Both the position numbers and the translations under genes were made by a program. 64,000 nucleotides of DNA from Cytophagales bacterium (GTDB taxonomy: Bacteria; Bacteroidota; Bacteroidia; Cytophagales; Cyclobacteriaceae), in assembly GCA_020402945.1 (NCBI GenBank), contig JADBYQ010000017.1, positions 1 to 64,000 of the forward strand, read 5' to 3'. Within the stretch, counting starts at the first letter, position 1, and the number at the start of each line of letters is the position of its first letter. Below are positions 35,358 through 43,259 of the stretch, one piece after another. Below the pieces are notes generated by a model. It was given only the letters and a program-made list of their open reading frames with translations. It had not been told where the DNA came from and ran no database searches.

Positions 35358-35731
35358 TTCTTTTTTTTCAATAATTGTTTTTGTTCATTTTCTTTCAATC
35401 GAAATCTCACGATCTTTTTGATCAGCGTAAGTGGCAAAGGCTTATCGATGGGGAAGCGCACCGTTCCCTTCGATCCTTCATAAACCGAGAGCTCTTTTTT
35501 GAAGGCGCTAATGCCGCTCCCGGTTGGGTAAAAACCAATGTGGTTTTGATAAGCACCAAAATACACGAGCACACCATGAAACTTGTAGGCAGGCATCATG
35601 TAACTAATTTCCTCCTCGGCTTTAGGTGCTGCCTTTTTTATGGTTAACCGAAGCCTTTCCAATTTTTCCCTCACGTTTGCAGGTTGCACTGCAATATACT
35701 CGTCCACGGTTTTTATTGTTTTCTTTTTCAT
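35354..35731 (-). CDS. DUF1801 (YdhG-like) protein
   Basis: A 125-residue protein with the DUF1801 fold (VDEYIAVQPANVREKLERLR, AEEEISYMMPAYKFHGVLVY, FGAYQNHIGFYPTGSGISAF, TVRFPIDKPLPLTLIKKIVR). The lysine-rich end (LLKKKK) is usual. These frataxin-like small proteins often accompany SRPBCC genes, as here; function unknown. First gene of the two-gene minus-strand operon. Confidence 0.92.
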   Translation of the reverse strand: MKKKTIKTVDEYIAVQPANVREKLERLRLTIKKAAPKAEEEISYMMPAYKFHGVLVYFGAYQNHIGFYPTGSGISAFKKELSVYEGSKGTVRFPIDKPLPLTLIKKIVRFRLKENEQKQLLKKKK

Positions 35732-35772
35732 CTACTAATTCCGTTGCTTTCTGGTCAGAAAATTTTATCAGT

Positions 35773-35786
35773 ATGTCAAATGACAT
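35773..35786. promoter_or_regulatory. 14-bp palindrome upstream of the DUF1801 operon
   Basis: ATGTCAAATGACAT is a perfect palindrome 42 bp before the DUF1801 start. Its TGTCA/TGACA half-sites recall, in opposite order, those of the DoxX-operon operators at 17320-17388. A regulator site is inferred. Confidence 0.45.
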
Positions 35787-35941
35787 CGCTGGGAAGTAAT
35801 GCAAGAAAATCAATTTTTCTAAAATCTCTTACAGCTATTTTACCACGTCAATCCCATTTTCTCGGATGCTAGGTTCATGTGCAATGATCGAGCAAACTTT
35901 CTTGGTAATTTTACTGTTGTAAAGATCAAAAGTAAAATACG

Positions 35942-36652
35942 ATGAATACTGTCTTGCACAAGGCTGCCACACGTGGCCACGCCAACCACGGCTGGCTAGA
36001 TACCAATCACACGTTTAGCTTCGCCCATTATCATGACCCCACCCGCACACACTTCGGAAAGTTGCGCGTATTGAACGATGACTTTGTGGATGGCGGCATG
36101 GGCTTTGGCACACACCCACATGATAACATGGAGATTATTTCAATTCCCTTGGCTGGTGATTTGGAACACAAAGACAGCATGGGTAATATCGCGGTGATCA
36201 AGCAGAACGATGTACAGATCATGAGTGCTGGCACTGGCATTTATCACAGCGAGTACAACAAGAACAAAGATTCAAAAGTGAACTTCTTGCAGATTTGGGT
36301 TTTCCCAAAACAACAAGACATCACTCCGAGATACGATCAGATTACTTTCAAGCCAGAAGACCGCGTAAACAAGCTGCAACAAATTGTTAGCCCTTCTAAA
36401 ACGGGCGAAGGCGTTTGGATCAATCAAGATGCGTGGTTTCACTTAGGCAATTTGAAAAAAGGTTTCGCTACCGAATACGAAATCAAACAAAAAGGCAATG
36501 GTGTCTATGCCTTTGTTATTGAAGGCGAGGTAACAGTAGGCGGCCAAAAATTAACTAAACGCGATGGCTACGGAGTGTGGGACATCGAAAAATTTTCGAT
36601 CACTGCTGATAGCGATGCGGAAGTGTTGTTGATAGAAGTACCAATGAGCTAG
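35942..36652 (+). CDS. Pirin-family bicupin protein (YhhW type)
   Basis: A 236-residue pirin. The N-terminal cupin has the Fe ligands in FGTHPHDNMEIISIPLAGDL and in the HSEYN region (GTGIYHSEYNK); the C-terminal cupin is short (GEVTVGGQKL). YhhW-type pirins can act as quercetin 2,3-dioxygenase; the physiological substrate is uncertain. Start of a same-strand run of redox/stress genes (35942-39615). Confidence 0.92.
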   Translation: MNTVLHKAATRGHANHGWLDTNHTFSFAHYHDPTRTHFGKLRVLNDDFVDGGMGFGTHPHDNMEIISIPLAGDLEHKDSMGNIAVIKQNDVQIMSAGTGIYHSEYNKNKDSKVNFLQIWVFPKQQDITPRYDQITFKPEDRVNKLQQIVSPSKTGEGVWINQDAWFHLGNLKKGFATEYEIKQKGNGVYAFVIEGEVTVGGQKLTKRDGYGVWDIEKFSITADSDAEVLLIEVPMS

Positions 36653-36670
36653 TCTTGAGACATGAGATGA

Positions 36671-36694
36671 GAGATAAGAGATAAGAGATAAGAG
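36671..36694. repeat. 7-bp microsatellite in the pirin spacer
   Basis: Three units of gagataa plus gaga, between the first pirin gene and the next ORF. Similar purine-rich intergenic runs are frequent in this phylum. Confidence 0.7.
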
Positions 36695-36734
36695 AACTTC
36701 TCACGTCTCAAATCTCAGTACTCAAATCTTACCC

Positions 36735-37034
36735 ATGGAAAAAATGAATATCCTCGTCTTCGGTCGTCACCCTCAAATTATGGAAACCGTTTTGCGCTTG
36801 ATCAATAGCCAACCCGACTGGAAGGCTGAGGGTGCAATAACCGATCAGGAAGCAGTCGAAAAATTTAACTCTAATTTTAACTTGGTTTTAATCGGTGGAG
36901 GCGTGGCGGAATCTTCGAAAAAAAAATTGAAAACTGCTTTTGAGAAAATAAATCCACAAATAAAAATGATCCGTCACTACGGAGGTGGAGGTGGATTGTT
37001 GTTTAATGAAATTGAAGAAACAATAGCACAATAG
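36735..37034 (+). CDS. Small protein of receiver-like fold
   Basis: A 99-residue protein with alternating strands and helices (MNILVFGRHPQIMETVLRLI, FNLVLIGGGVAESSKKKLKT, KMIRHYGGGGGLLFNEIEET) like a degenerate response-regulator receiver. The phospho-accepting Asp and other catalytic residues are lacking. A glycine run (YGGGGGLL) near the end is distinctive. It lies between the two pirin genes; function unknown. Confidence 0.72.
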   Translation: MEKMNILVFGRHPQIMETVLRLINSQPDWKAEGAITDQEAVEKFNSNFNLVLIGGGVAESSKKKLKTAFEKINPQIKMIRHYGGGGGLLFNEIEETIAQ

Positions 37035-37122
37035 TTGATCGTTGATGGATAGTCGTTGGTCGCATCTTTTTTAACAAGAAACATCCAACAACCATTAACG
37101 AACAACCAACAACAAATTTATT

Positions 37123-37989
37123 ATGAAAAACAGATCGGTAACCAGACTACTCTACGCCCATCAAGTCGATATGGGTGGCATGCCCATTCGCCAGCCGTTG
37201 CCAACACAACAGGTAGAACAGATAGACCCTTTCTTACTGTTGCATCATGCGAACATAAAGGCGCCAACTCATATCGAGCCCGATCATGCGGGTATTGGCC
37301 CACATCCCCATCGCGGATTCTCACCCGTCACTTTTATATTTCAAGGAGGTGTGCATCATCGTGATAGTCGCGGGAATGATAGCGTGATTTATGCAGGCGG
37401 TGCACAATGGATGAACGCGGGCATGGGGATTATTCACAGCGAGCGTCCGCCTCACGATATTCATGAAATTGGCGGACGTCAGGAAATTATACAATTGTGG
37501 ATCAATACACCGGCAAAAAATAAAATGGATCAACCAATGTATTTTCCATTAAGTGCTGAGGATGCACCTAAAATTCAAACGGTTGATCCACGCATAAGTG
37601 GAAAAGTGTTTGCCGGAGAATTGCTAGGCGTGAAAGGGCCCATTCCGTCACAAGCAATTGTGAATGCCGCTACGTTAGAAATCAAGCAGGGAGGAGAACT
37701 TTCGATACCTATTCCTCAGAATCATAACGCTCTAATATATCTATTGGACGGCAAACTTACGGTGGAAGGCTTCGGCCTCGTTGAAGGATTACACATCGTT
37801 CATTTTAAAAATGATGGAGAAGGCGTTGCTTTCAAAGCATTAGAGGATACTCGAATTTTATTTTTGACTGGTGAGCCATTGAATGAACCTGTTGTATCGC
37901 ATGGGCCGTTTGTGATGAATAACCAAACTCAAATCATGGAAGCGATGCGCGATTATCAGATGGGAAAAATGGGAGTATTAATTGAATAG
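37123..37989 (+). CDS. Pirin-family bicupin protein
   Basis: A 288-residue pirin with both cupin domains. Metal ligands are seen in IGPHPHRGFSPVTFIFQGGV, VHHRDSRGN and the GMGIIHSERPP segment. The C-terminal cupin carries HNALIYLLDGKLTVEGFG. It is longer than the neighbouring YhhW-type pirin and a paralogue of another subtype. Possible quercetinase or redox-linked regulator; substrate unknown. Confidence 0.92.
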   Translation: MKNRSVTRLLYAHQVDMGGMPIRQPLPTQQVEQIDPFLLLHHANIKAPTHIEPDHAGIGPHPHRGFSPVTFIFQGGVHHRDSRGNDSVIYAGGAQWMNAGMGIIHSERPPHDIHEIGGRQEIIQLWINTPAKNKMDQPMYFPLSAEDAPKIQTVDPRISGKVFAGELLGVKGPIPSQAIVNAATLEIKQGGELSIPIPQNHNALIYLLDGKLTVEGFGLVEGLHIVHFKNDGEGVAFKALEDTRILFLTGEPLNEPVVSHGPFVMNNQTQIMEAMRDYQMGKMGVLIE

Positions 37990-38081
37990 TATGTTCAACT
38001 TACAGTTGCATTATCTTGCTACCTAGGTCTTATTACCAATTGAAGTTGTTATATATTCCCAAACCTAAACAACAAAGAAAA

Positions 38082-38479
38082 ATGGAAACACAAAGTCTCA
38101 CTATCGTTCAAGCACTTAAAGCAGGTGCCATCGCAGGATTAATTGGAGCTGGACTTAACAACATCTGGAGTCTAATAGCTGCCGCCTTGGGCGCTACCAT
38201 CCCGCCTGGTTTTGCCATCGCAGTGACATTATCTTCTTTCGTTCCGGTGCTTATTGGAGCACTTATTTTTTCGTATTGGTTCGCTATACCCCTAAGGGAT
38301 TAACGATTTGGTATGTACTTTCTATTGCATTCACTTTGCTGAGCTTTTTTCCGGTGTTTAATACACCCCAATTGCCCGATGGTACATTGCTAGACTCCAC
38401 CTTCCCATTATTAGCTGGGCCGATGCACGCCATCTCTGGATTTTTGGCAGCTTGGGGAATTCCCAAGTGGGCTCGTTGA
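38082..38479 (+). pseudogene. DUF6069-like membrane protein with frameshift
   Basis: Two overlapping frames form one four-helix protein of about 132 residues: METQSLTIVQALKAGAIAGL to FVPVLIGALIF, then VRYTPKGLTIWYVLSIAFTL to GFLAAWGIPKWAR. Adding one T to the T6 run (38266-38271) gives an uninterrupted ALIFFVLVRYTPKG, matching the usual family layout. As written the first frame ends at 38303 after FSYWFAIPLRD. Either a reading error or a true frameshift. Confidence 0.7.
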
Positions 38480-38528
38480 ACTGTTCTTCCAAAATCTTGT
38501 TATCATTGGCTGAACCTTATATAACTTT

Positions 38529-39125
38529 ATGGAAACCGAACTTATCATGCAGAAATCATCAATTATAGAGCAAACTTTGGTAGACGTTATTTCTCAACGC
38601 AAAAGTAGTCGGGCATACGCTGAGACACTAATCGAACCAGAAAAAATTCAGGCCATCTTTGAAGCCGCTCGTTGGGCACCCTCCAGCAACAATGAGCAGC
38701 CTTGGGCCTATATTTATGCTACCAAAGATCAACCAGAACTTTGGGGTAAATTATTTGATACACTGATGGACGGTAATAAGATTTGGGCAGAGCGCGCTCC
38801 CCTGCTGATTTTATCCATGATCCGCAAGAATTTTATCAGCAACGGGAAACCAAATCCTTCTGCAAAATATGATCTTGGCTCAGCTAATGGATTTCTATCA
38901 TTACAGGCCACGCACCTCGGGCTAAATGTTCACCAAATGGGTGGATTTGATCGCGAAAAAGCAAAATTGAATTTGAACATACCTGACACCCATGAAGCAG
39001 CCGTGATGTTGGCCATCGGCTATTTAGGAGACGCAGCATTGTTACCAGGTTTTTTGCAGGAGCGTGAAGTGGCTCCCCGGTCGCGTTACACACAAGAGTC
39101 GTTTGTGATGAATAACACTTTCTGA
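38529..39125 (+). CDS. Nitroreductase-family FMN enzyme
   Basis: A 198-residue flavin oxidoreductase. FMN-binding residues are in QRKSSRAYAETLIEPEKIQA and FEAARWAPSSNNEQPWAYIY; later parts read ALLILSMIRKN and LGLNVHQMGGFDREKAKLN. It probably reduces nitro compounds or quinones with NAD(P)H; the true substrate is unknown. It precedes the OsmC gene by 1 bp. Confidence 0.93.
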   Translation: METELIMQKSSIIEQTLVDVISQRKSSRAYAETLIEPEKIQAIFEAARWAPSSNNEQPWAYIYATKDQPELWGKLFDTLMDGNKIWAERAPLLILSMIRKNFISNGKPNPSAKYDLGSANGFLSLQATHLGLNVHQMGGFDREKAKLNLNIPDTHEAAVMLAIGYLGDAALLPGFLQEREVAPRSRYTQESFVMNNTF

Positions 39126-39126
39126 T

Positions 39127-39507
39127 ATGGTGTCTGCCATTATCGTAACGGATCATTTCCGCACCGAGATAACGGTGGGTGGAAAAATGGTGATTGCCGA
39201 TGAACCGGAAGAACTGGATGGTACAAACCAAGGCCCTGCCCCGGGAGAGTTTTTATTGATTTCGCTTGCTTCGTGTACGGCCATAACCCTGCGCATGTAT
39301 GCTGATCGAAAAAACTGGCCCATAGAAAAAATTATCGTGGAAGTAAATTTTGAAAAAGTTGATAATAAAACTATTTTTAAACGAGAGCTTCAATTGGTGG
39401 GTGACTTAACTGACGAGCAGAAGGCACGTTTACTACAAATTGCCAACGCATGTCCAGTGCATAAGACTTTAACAAACCCGATTGAAATCCAAACTAGTTT
39501 GTCGTAG
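39127..39507 (+). CDS. OsmC/Ohr-type peroxide-reducing protein
   Basis: A 126-residue OsmC-family protein. Both catalytic cysteines are present in their usual settings: LASCTAITLRMYADRKNWP and IANACPVHKTLTNP. These thiol peroxidases reduce organic hydroperoxides. Translation is probably coupled to the nitroreductase gene. In related genomes a 4Fe-4S mono-cluster protein follows; here only its N-terminal remnant is left (39553-39615). Confidence 0.92.
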   Translation: MVSAIIVTDHFRTEITVGGKMVIADEPEELDGTNQGPAPGEFLLISLASCTAITLRMYADRKNWPIEKIIVEVNFEKVDNKTIFKRELQLVGDLTDEQKARLLQIANACPVHKTLTNPIEIQTSLS

Positions 39508-39552
39508 ACATTCTTCTAAATTCTGACTTGTGTATTCTAAATTCCTTGGATC

Positions 39553-39615
39553 ATGAAAGACATCACCAAAAAATACACCAACGGAGAAGTGACCATTGTT
39601 GGACGAAGGTCATAA
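39553..39615 (+). pseudogene. 20-codon remnant of a divergent 4Fe-4S mono-cluster protein
   Basis: An ATG opens MKDITKKYTNGEVTIV, which resembles the start of the Fer4_19 divergent 4Fe-4S mono-cluster proteins. The sequence then ends at VGRRS and TAA before any cluster-binding cysteine. The convergent lipoprotein gene starts its stop codon 12 bp later. I infer deletion of the rest of the gene. Confidence 0.55.
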
Positions 39616-39627
39616 GAAAATAGTTTC

Positions 39628-40947
39628 TCAAGGCTGACTATCTCGAAAGAACTCAATCACATACTCCGAGCTATACTCGTTGGCTTCACTGTCTTTCACA
39701 AACAATCTCGCTTTCTTACCAAGTTTTAGGCAAGTATTTTTATTGGCAACATCTTCAGGTGTGTTCATGGGTTGCAATGCGGGATACCACAGCACCCGCC
39801 CGGGTTTGGTGAGTAAAAGTTGTGGCTTACTCCATTGAATGGCGTTGTCACCAGTACCGAGGTCTCTATTTCCATTAAACGAAATATAAATGCTGCTGCC
39901 ACGCCAACTGTAATCTTCCACCTTGCCCATCAGCATCACCCAACAATTTAAATAATAGTTCCAACTGACAGAAGGTCCCCAATGATACTGACCTTTAATG
40001 GAAGCCGCACCGCCACCTTCTGCTCTTGGTATTTGAAGAGAAGGAATCGGAGATCCTGCCGCGTTGTCAGCAGCAGAAAAGCCATTTCCATTCCAGCGGG
40101 ATGCTTTTCCCTCGGGATGGTTCAAATCGTTCAACTTTATTCGAGCCACACTTATACATTGCCCGCTCCATTCAGTGTCTTCATTATAGGTAGTTGAATC
40201 ATACGCCACTGGGTAACTATACTCACCATAGAACAAATACAAATAATCGCAACTGGCAACAGCAGAAGGGTCGCCCACACCGCCTGCAAATGTTTTGGAT
40301 TTATTATGCGGTAACAAAATCATTCGGGGCTGAAGGTCTTCAATAAAAATGCCTCTGTTATTCCAGCTTTTGCCTCCGTCCAACGATTTCATCACTCCAA
40401 TTCTACAAACCGCAGCAGCAGATTCGGGACCGCGCAAACCTTGCGGCCAATTGATATTTTTATAGCCAATACCGGTGGCGTCATCATACGGAAGGGTTTC
40501 GGGATAATTTTCGTTATGGTAAATGCCAAACAACGTCTTTCCAGTTGTATCGGTGGTATCTTGATAAACCGTTTCAAACCAAACCGCTCCATGAAGTCCA
40601 TTTGTACCAGGCTTTGTATTAGGCGGCATAATTGGGCTGACAAATTTTTCGCGTGGTGTCAAGAACACCTCATCAGCATTTAAACCATTGGCATATTTCA
40701 ATTCCAGTGCATCGCCCCAAACAGGATCTTCTCCATATTTTCCCGGAAAAATTCGAAGCGTATCGCCAATCCATGCCTCGGCCATGTTGCAATCCACAAA
40801 TGAATTAAACGTAAATTTTTCAGTAGGTGTAAGACGGAAAGCGGGTGTGTTTTCTGATTCGGTGGACGTTGATGATTGCCGACACCCTGCAACTACTGCC
40901 AATACTAAAAGTAAAAACGAAGCCTTGCGTAATTTGTAATTATTCAT
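39628..40947 (-). CDS. Lipoprotein of glycosidase-like beta-propeller type
   Basis: A 439-residue protein with a lipoprotein signal (VLAVVAGC, Cys22). The remainder has blade-like repeats with GVMKSLDGGKSWNNRGIF (an Asp-box-like sialidase-type turn), YLYLFYGEYSYPVAYDST, WSGQCISVARIKLNDLNH and LNCWVMLMGKVEDYS. It resembles surface glycosidase-like proteins of Bacteroidota, but catalytic residues cannot be assigned. It is convergent with the OsmC run. Confidence 0.7.
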   Translation of the reverse strand: MNNYKLRKASFLLLVLAVVAGCRQSSTSTESENTPAFRLTPTEKFTFNSFVDCNMAEAWIGDTLRIFPGKYGEDPVWGDALELKYANGLNADEVFLTPREKFVSPIMPPNTKPGTNGLHGAVWFETVYQDTTDTTGKTLFGIYHNENYPETLPYDDATGIGYKNINWPQGLRGPESAAAVCRIGVMKSLDGGKSWNNRGIFIEDLQPRMILLPHNKSKTFAGGVGDPSAVASCDYLYLFYGEYSYPVAYDSTTYNEDTEWSGQCISVARIKLNDLNHPEGKASRWNGNGFSAADNAAGSPIPSLQIPRAEGGGAASIKGQYHWGPSVSWNYYLNCWVMLMGKVEDYSWRGSSIYISFNGNRDLGTGDNAIQWSKPQLLLTKPGRVLWYPALQPMNTPEDVANKNTCLKLGKKARLFVKDSEANEYSSEYVIEFFRDSQP

Positions 40948-41058
40948 TCAGCTAATTTACGTACCTTGATAATGATTATCAACTAACTTAAGAACTAGTT
41001 TGCTCCATTGCCGTTTTACTTCTATTTTTAGGCGTTCCCTATAATCAAAACAATAAAG

Positions 41059-41133
41059 GGGCTGTTAGCTCAGCTGGTTTAGAGCACTACCTCGACAAGG
41101 TAGGGGTCACTGGTTCGAATCCAGTACAGCCCA
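41059..41133 (+). tRNA. tRNA-Val (anticodon GAC)
   Basis: Acceptor gggctgt/acagccc, D arm gctc/gagc, anticodon stem ctacc/ggtag with loop tcgacaa, T arm actgg/ccagt around ttcgaat, discriminator A, CCA not encoded. Reading positions 34-36 gives GAC (Val). Position 33 is C instead of the nearly universal U, which deserves a check. If the loop is shifted by one the anticodon would be CGA (Ser), but the long variable arm of tRNA-Ser is absent. Confidence 0.85.
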
Positions 41134-41162
41134 CTTCAATTGTTCGGAAGCAAAAATAAGTT

Positions 41163-41193
41163 GAACTAGTTCCAAGTTAAGCTGAACTAGTTC
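41163..41193. repeat. Two GAACTAGTTC palindromes, 21-bp period
   Basis: The 10-bp palindrome GAACTAGTTC occurs at 41163-41172 and 41184-41193, embedded in tgaactagttccaa repeats. They lie 30 bp past the tRNA-Val(GAC). This and the hairpins at 41272-41313 are the only structures seen in the 41134-41480 gap. Confidence 0.7.
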
Positions 41194-41271
41194 CAAATTA
41201 ATCCGGATTTCTTACTAAAGTATTTAATTAAGCCCCGTTATTTTTTGTGCTGGATTATAAGCCTTCTGGAG

Positions 41272-41313
41272 AATTGCTATAACTATAGCAATTGCCGCGG
41301 TATTGTGCGGCAA
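41272..41313. repeat. Two adjoining hairpins
   Basis: aattgctata/tatagcaatt (41272-41281, 41284-41293, perfect, 2-base loop) overlaps ttgccgc/gcggcaa (41292-41298, 41307-41313). They precede the remnant coding fragment and may act as a terminator for minus-strand transcripts, though no T run follows. Confidence 0.6.
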
Positions 41314-41317
41314 TCCT

Positions 41318-41509
41318 TTAACACAAATTTTGTTTATGCTTAGGCGTAAACTCGGGATAACAATCCCAAGGTGTTGGAACCACCGATTCAAATGCTTCTC
41401 TGATTTTGCATTTTACAATTGAGTAATACATATAGCCTAAATTTATGGTTTGTTCATCCAAACTAAATTGGTATAAAGTATCAAGATAAACGGGCGCCCA
41501 TTTTAGATG
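41318..41509 (-). pseudogene. Orphan coding fragment after the oxidoreductase gene
   Basis: A minus-strand frame without a usable start reads KWAPVYLDTLYQFSLDEQTI, then NLGYMYYSIVKCKIREAFES and CYPEFTPKHKQNLC before TAA at 41318. The composition is protein-like rather than random. It overlaps the 3' end of the oxidoreductase gene in another frame. Probably the C-terminal remains of a lost gene; no family recognised. Confidence 0.4.
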
Positions 41510-42065
41510 CTTTTAATAGCCATTTCTTCCGCGACTCAGAACTAGATTTTCTCATTTCCCCAAAAGTGGTAAATCTTACGGGCTTAAAACCAACATATCC
41601 GAAGACGAGCTGCCTTAACATTCTATATTGCGCTGCCCCATATACCAGGAAAAACCACCATGCGGGTGAATCCATTGTTACCAGCAAACTCATGCTCTTA
41701 CCTTGCATCAATTTTTCAGGGAAAATTTTGCCTGAGTGATGCTTGAATGCAAAACCAGGTAAGAAAACCCTGTCTATAAAGCCCTTCGCGATAGCAGGCA
41801 TGCTGCCCCACCAAGTAGGGTATACAAAGACCAAATGCTCTGCCCATCGTATCAAGTTTTGTGCTTCCACCAGGTCTGGTTCCATTTTTGTATGCTCCCT
41901 GTCTCGGTATCCATCTGCTAAATTTGGTGTAAAATTCAAATCAGAAAGAACAAGGGTTCGACACAATGCGCCACTGCTTTCAGCGCCCTCTTTGTATGCA
42001 TTGAGCAACGCCCAACAGAATGAATTTTTTGATGGATGCGCTAGGATTAGTAACGTATTTTTCAT
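41481..42065 (-). CDS. NAD(P)H-dependent oxidoreductase, flavodoxin-like fold
   Basis: A 194-residue FMN-type quinone reductase relative (KefF/MdaB/NQO group). Features are TLLILAHPSKNSFCWALLNA, WAEHLVFVYPTWWGSMPAIA, KGFIDRVFLPGFAF and the FTTFGEMRKSSSESRKKWLL end. Reduction of quinones to hydroquinones is the family reaction. The start overlaps the stop of the peroxiredoxin gene by 4 bases, so they are one oxidative-stress operon. Confidence 0.9.
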   Translation of the reverse strand: MKNTLLILAHPSKNSFCWALLNAYKEGAESSGALCRTLVLSDLNFTPNLADGYRDREHTKMEPDLVEAQNLIRWAEHLVFVYPTWWGSMPAIAKGFIDRVFLPGFAFKHHSGKIFPEKLMQGKSMSLLVTMDSPAWWFFLVYGAAQYRMLRQLVFGYVGFKPVRFTTFGEMRKSSSESRKKWLLKASKMGARLS

Positions 42066-42505
42066 TTCCCAGTTAGTTTTTTTAATGCCGATGTCGCATG
42101 CTTTTGCCCGTTGAAGAAGCTATTGAACCGATAAACGAGCACCCCTTCCCTGTCAAAGACAAAGGTTTCACGACCCGTAATACCAAAGTAAGCCGGGACA
42201 TCAAACAATTTATGGACGGCCAGTCCGGGGTCGCTCAACAATGTAAAGGGCAAGCGATGATTCTCCTTGAAGGATTTAATTTGATACGGCATTGAATTGT
42301 TAACTCCAACAACAACGGTATCAGCATCAGTAAATTCCTGATATAAATCTCTAAACCTACAAGACTCAGCTGTGCAAATCTTGCTCTGTTTCTTTGGATA
42401 GAAATAAACAACAAGGTTCTTATCGCTCTTCAATTCGTAGATGTCGGTTATAACATTACGATGGTCGGCCAACTTGAATGCTGGCAATTTTTTTCCGATT
42501 TGCAT
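42062..42505 (-). CDS. Peroxiredoxin, BCP/PrxQ type
   Basis: A 147-residue thioredoxin-fold peroxidase. LVVYFYPKKQSKICTAESCR contains the peroxidatic Cys (KICTAES, usually PGCT in the family; the Pro-Gly is missing) with a second Cys five residues later as in PrxQ. DGVLVYRF-type end is present. It would reduce peroxides with thioredoxin. The ATG at 42505 is used; an upstream in-frame TTG is unlikely. First gene of the two-gene operon. Confidence 0.88.
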   Translation of the reverse strand: MQIGKKLPAFKLADHRNVITDIYELKSDKNLVVYFYPKKQSKICTAESCRFRDLYQEFTDADTVVVGVNNSMPYQIKSFKENHRLPFTLLSDPGLAVHKLFDVPAYFGITGRETFVFDREGVLVYRFNSFFNGQKHATSALKKLTGK

Positions 42506-42637
42506 GGGCAAACAATTTCGTTTTTGACAGATGTTTGGAAAAGAAAGAGAGAGAGACCAAACCGCTCGCAGGGGCGAAAGGATGGAAATTTACCATCCTT
42601 ACCACCCATGCAGCAATTTTGTTTATCACAGCCCTAA

Positions 42638-43075
42638 TTAGTTGATAAGGGCAACTTCAAATGAATTGTTTCTCTCATCAAATTTAATGTTGCAGGCGAT
42701 AAACTTGGGCTTGGACATTTTTGGTTTCACGTTGTTTGAAAATGCAAATGGTTCTTTCGGATACCCAAACATATTCGACTCCATTTTGTTGCTCCCGTCC
42801 ACGTCTTGATAGATCGCCAAAGCATATTCGCCCTGCGGGATTTGATCCCAGGAAATCGCAACAACGCCTGTTTTACCTGGAACGAATTGCTTAGCGAAAG
42901 CATGCTTGCCCTGTGTGGGAAATTCATTGTCCGCTTTGTAAAATCCTACATGGATTGTAGCTGTTGGGTTTTTCACATTGGAAATCTTCAAATTGAAGGT
43001 TCCCGTTGATTGTGCCTGCACTGATGCAGCAACTGCTATCGCGAATGCTGCAAGGAATAATTTTTTTGTTTTCAT
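42638..43075 (-). CDS. Secreted DUF2141 protein
   Basis: A 145-residue protein with a signal peptide (MKTKKLFLAAFAIAVAASVQ, cut after AQA) and a DUF2141 beta-sandwich (TGTFNLKISNVKNPTATIHV, ISWDQIPQGEYALAIYQDVD, NMFGYPKEPFAFSNN). The domain occurs in periplasmic proteins of Bacteroidota and others, function unknown. It is transcribed alone; the Crp/Fnr gene upstream on the same strand starts 185 bp away. Confidence 0.9.
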   Translation of the reverse strand: MKTKKLFLAAFAIAVAASVQAQSTGTFNLKISNVKNPTATIHVGFYKADNEFPTQGKHAFAKQFVPGKTGVVAISWDQIPQGEYALAIYQDVDGSNKMESNMFGYPKEPFAFSNNVKPKMSKPKFIACNIKFDERNNSFEVALIN

Positions 43076-43259
43076 GATTTAATTTTTTTGTTTTTGTTGA
43101 CACAAAGATGGACTGCTGACGCGCCCCGTCACTGACACATATGAGCCAAAAAAACTTGAACATAATCAGGGGACGCAATGGCCCTGCTGGCTACGATAAG
43201 AGATTCTCTGGTAAGCAAGAAAATCAGAGTTCTAATTTGTAGTTAACATCAAAAAAAAC

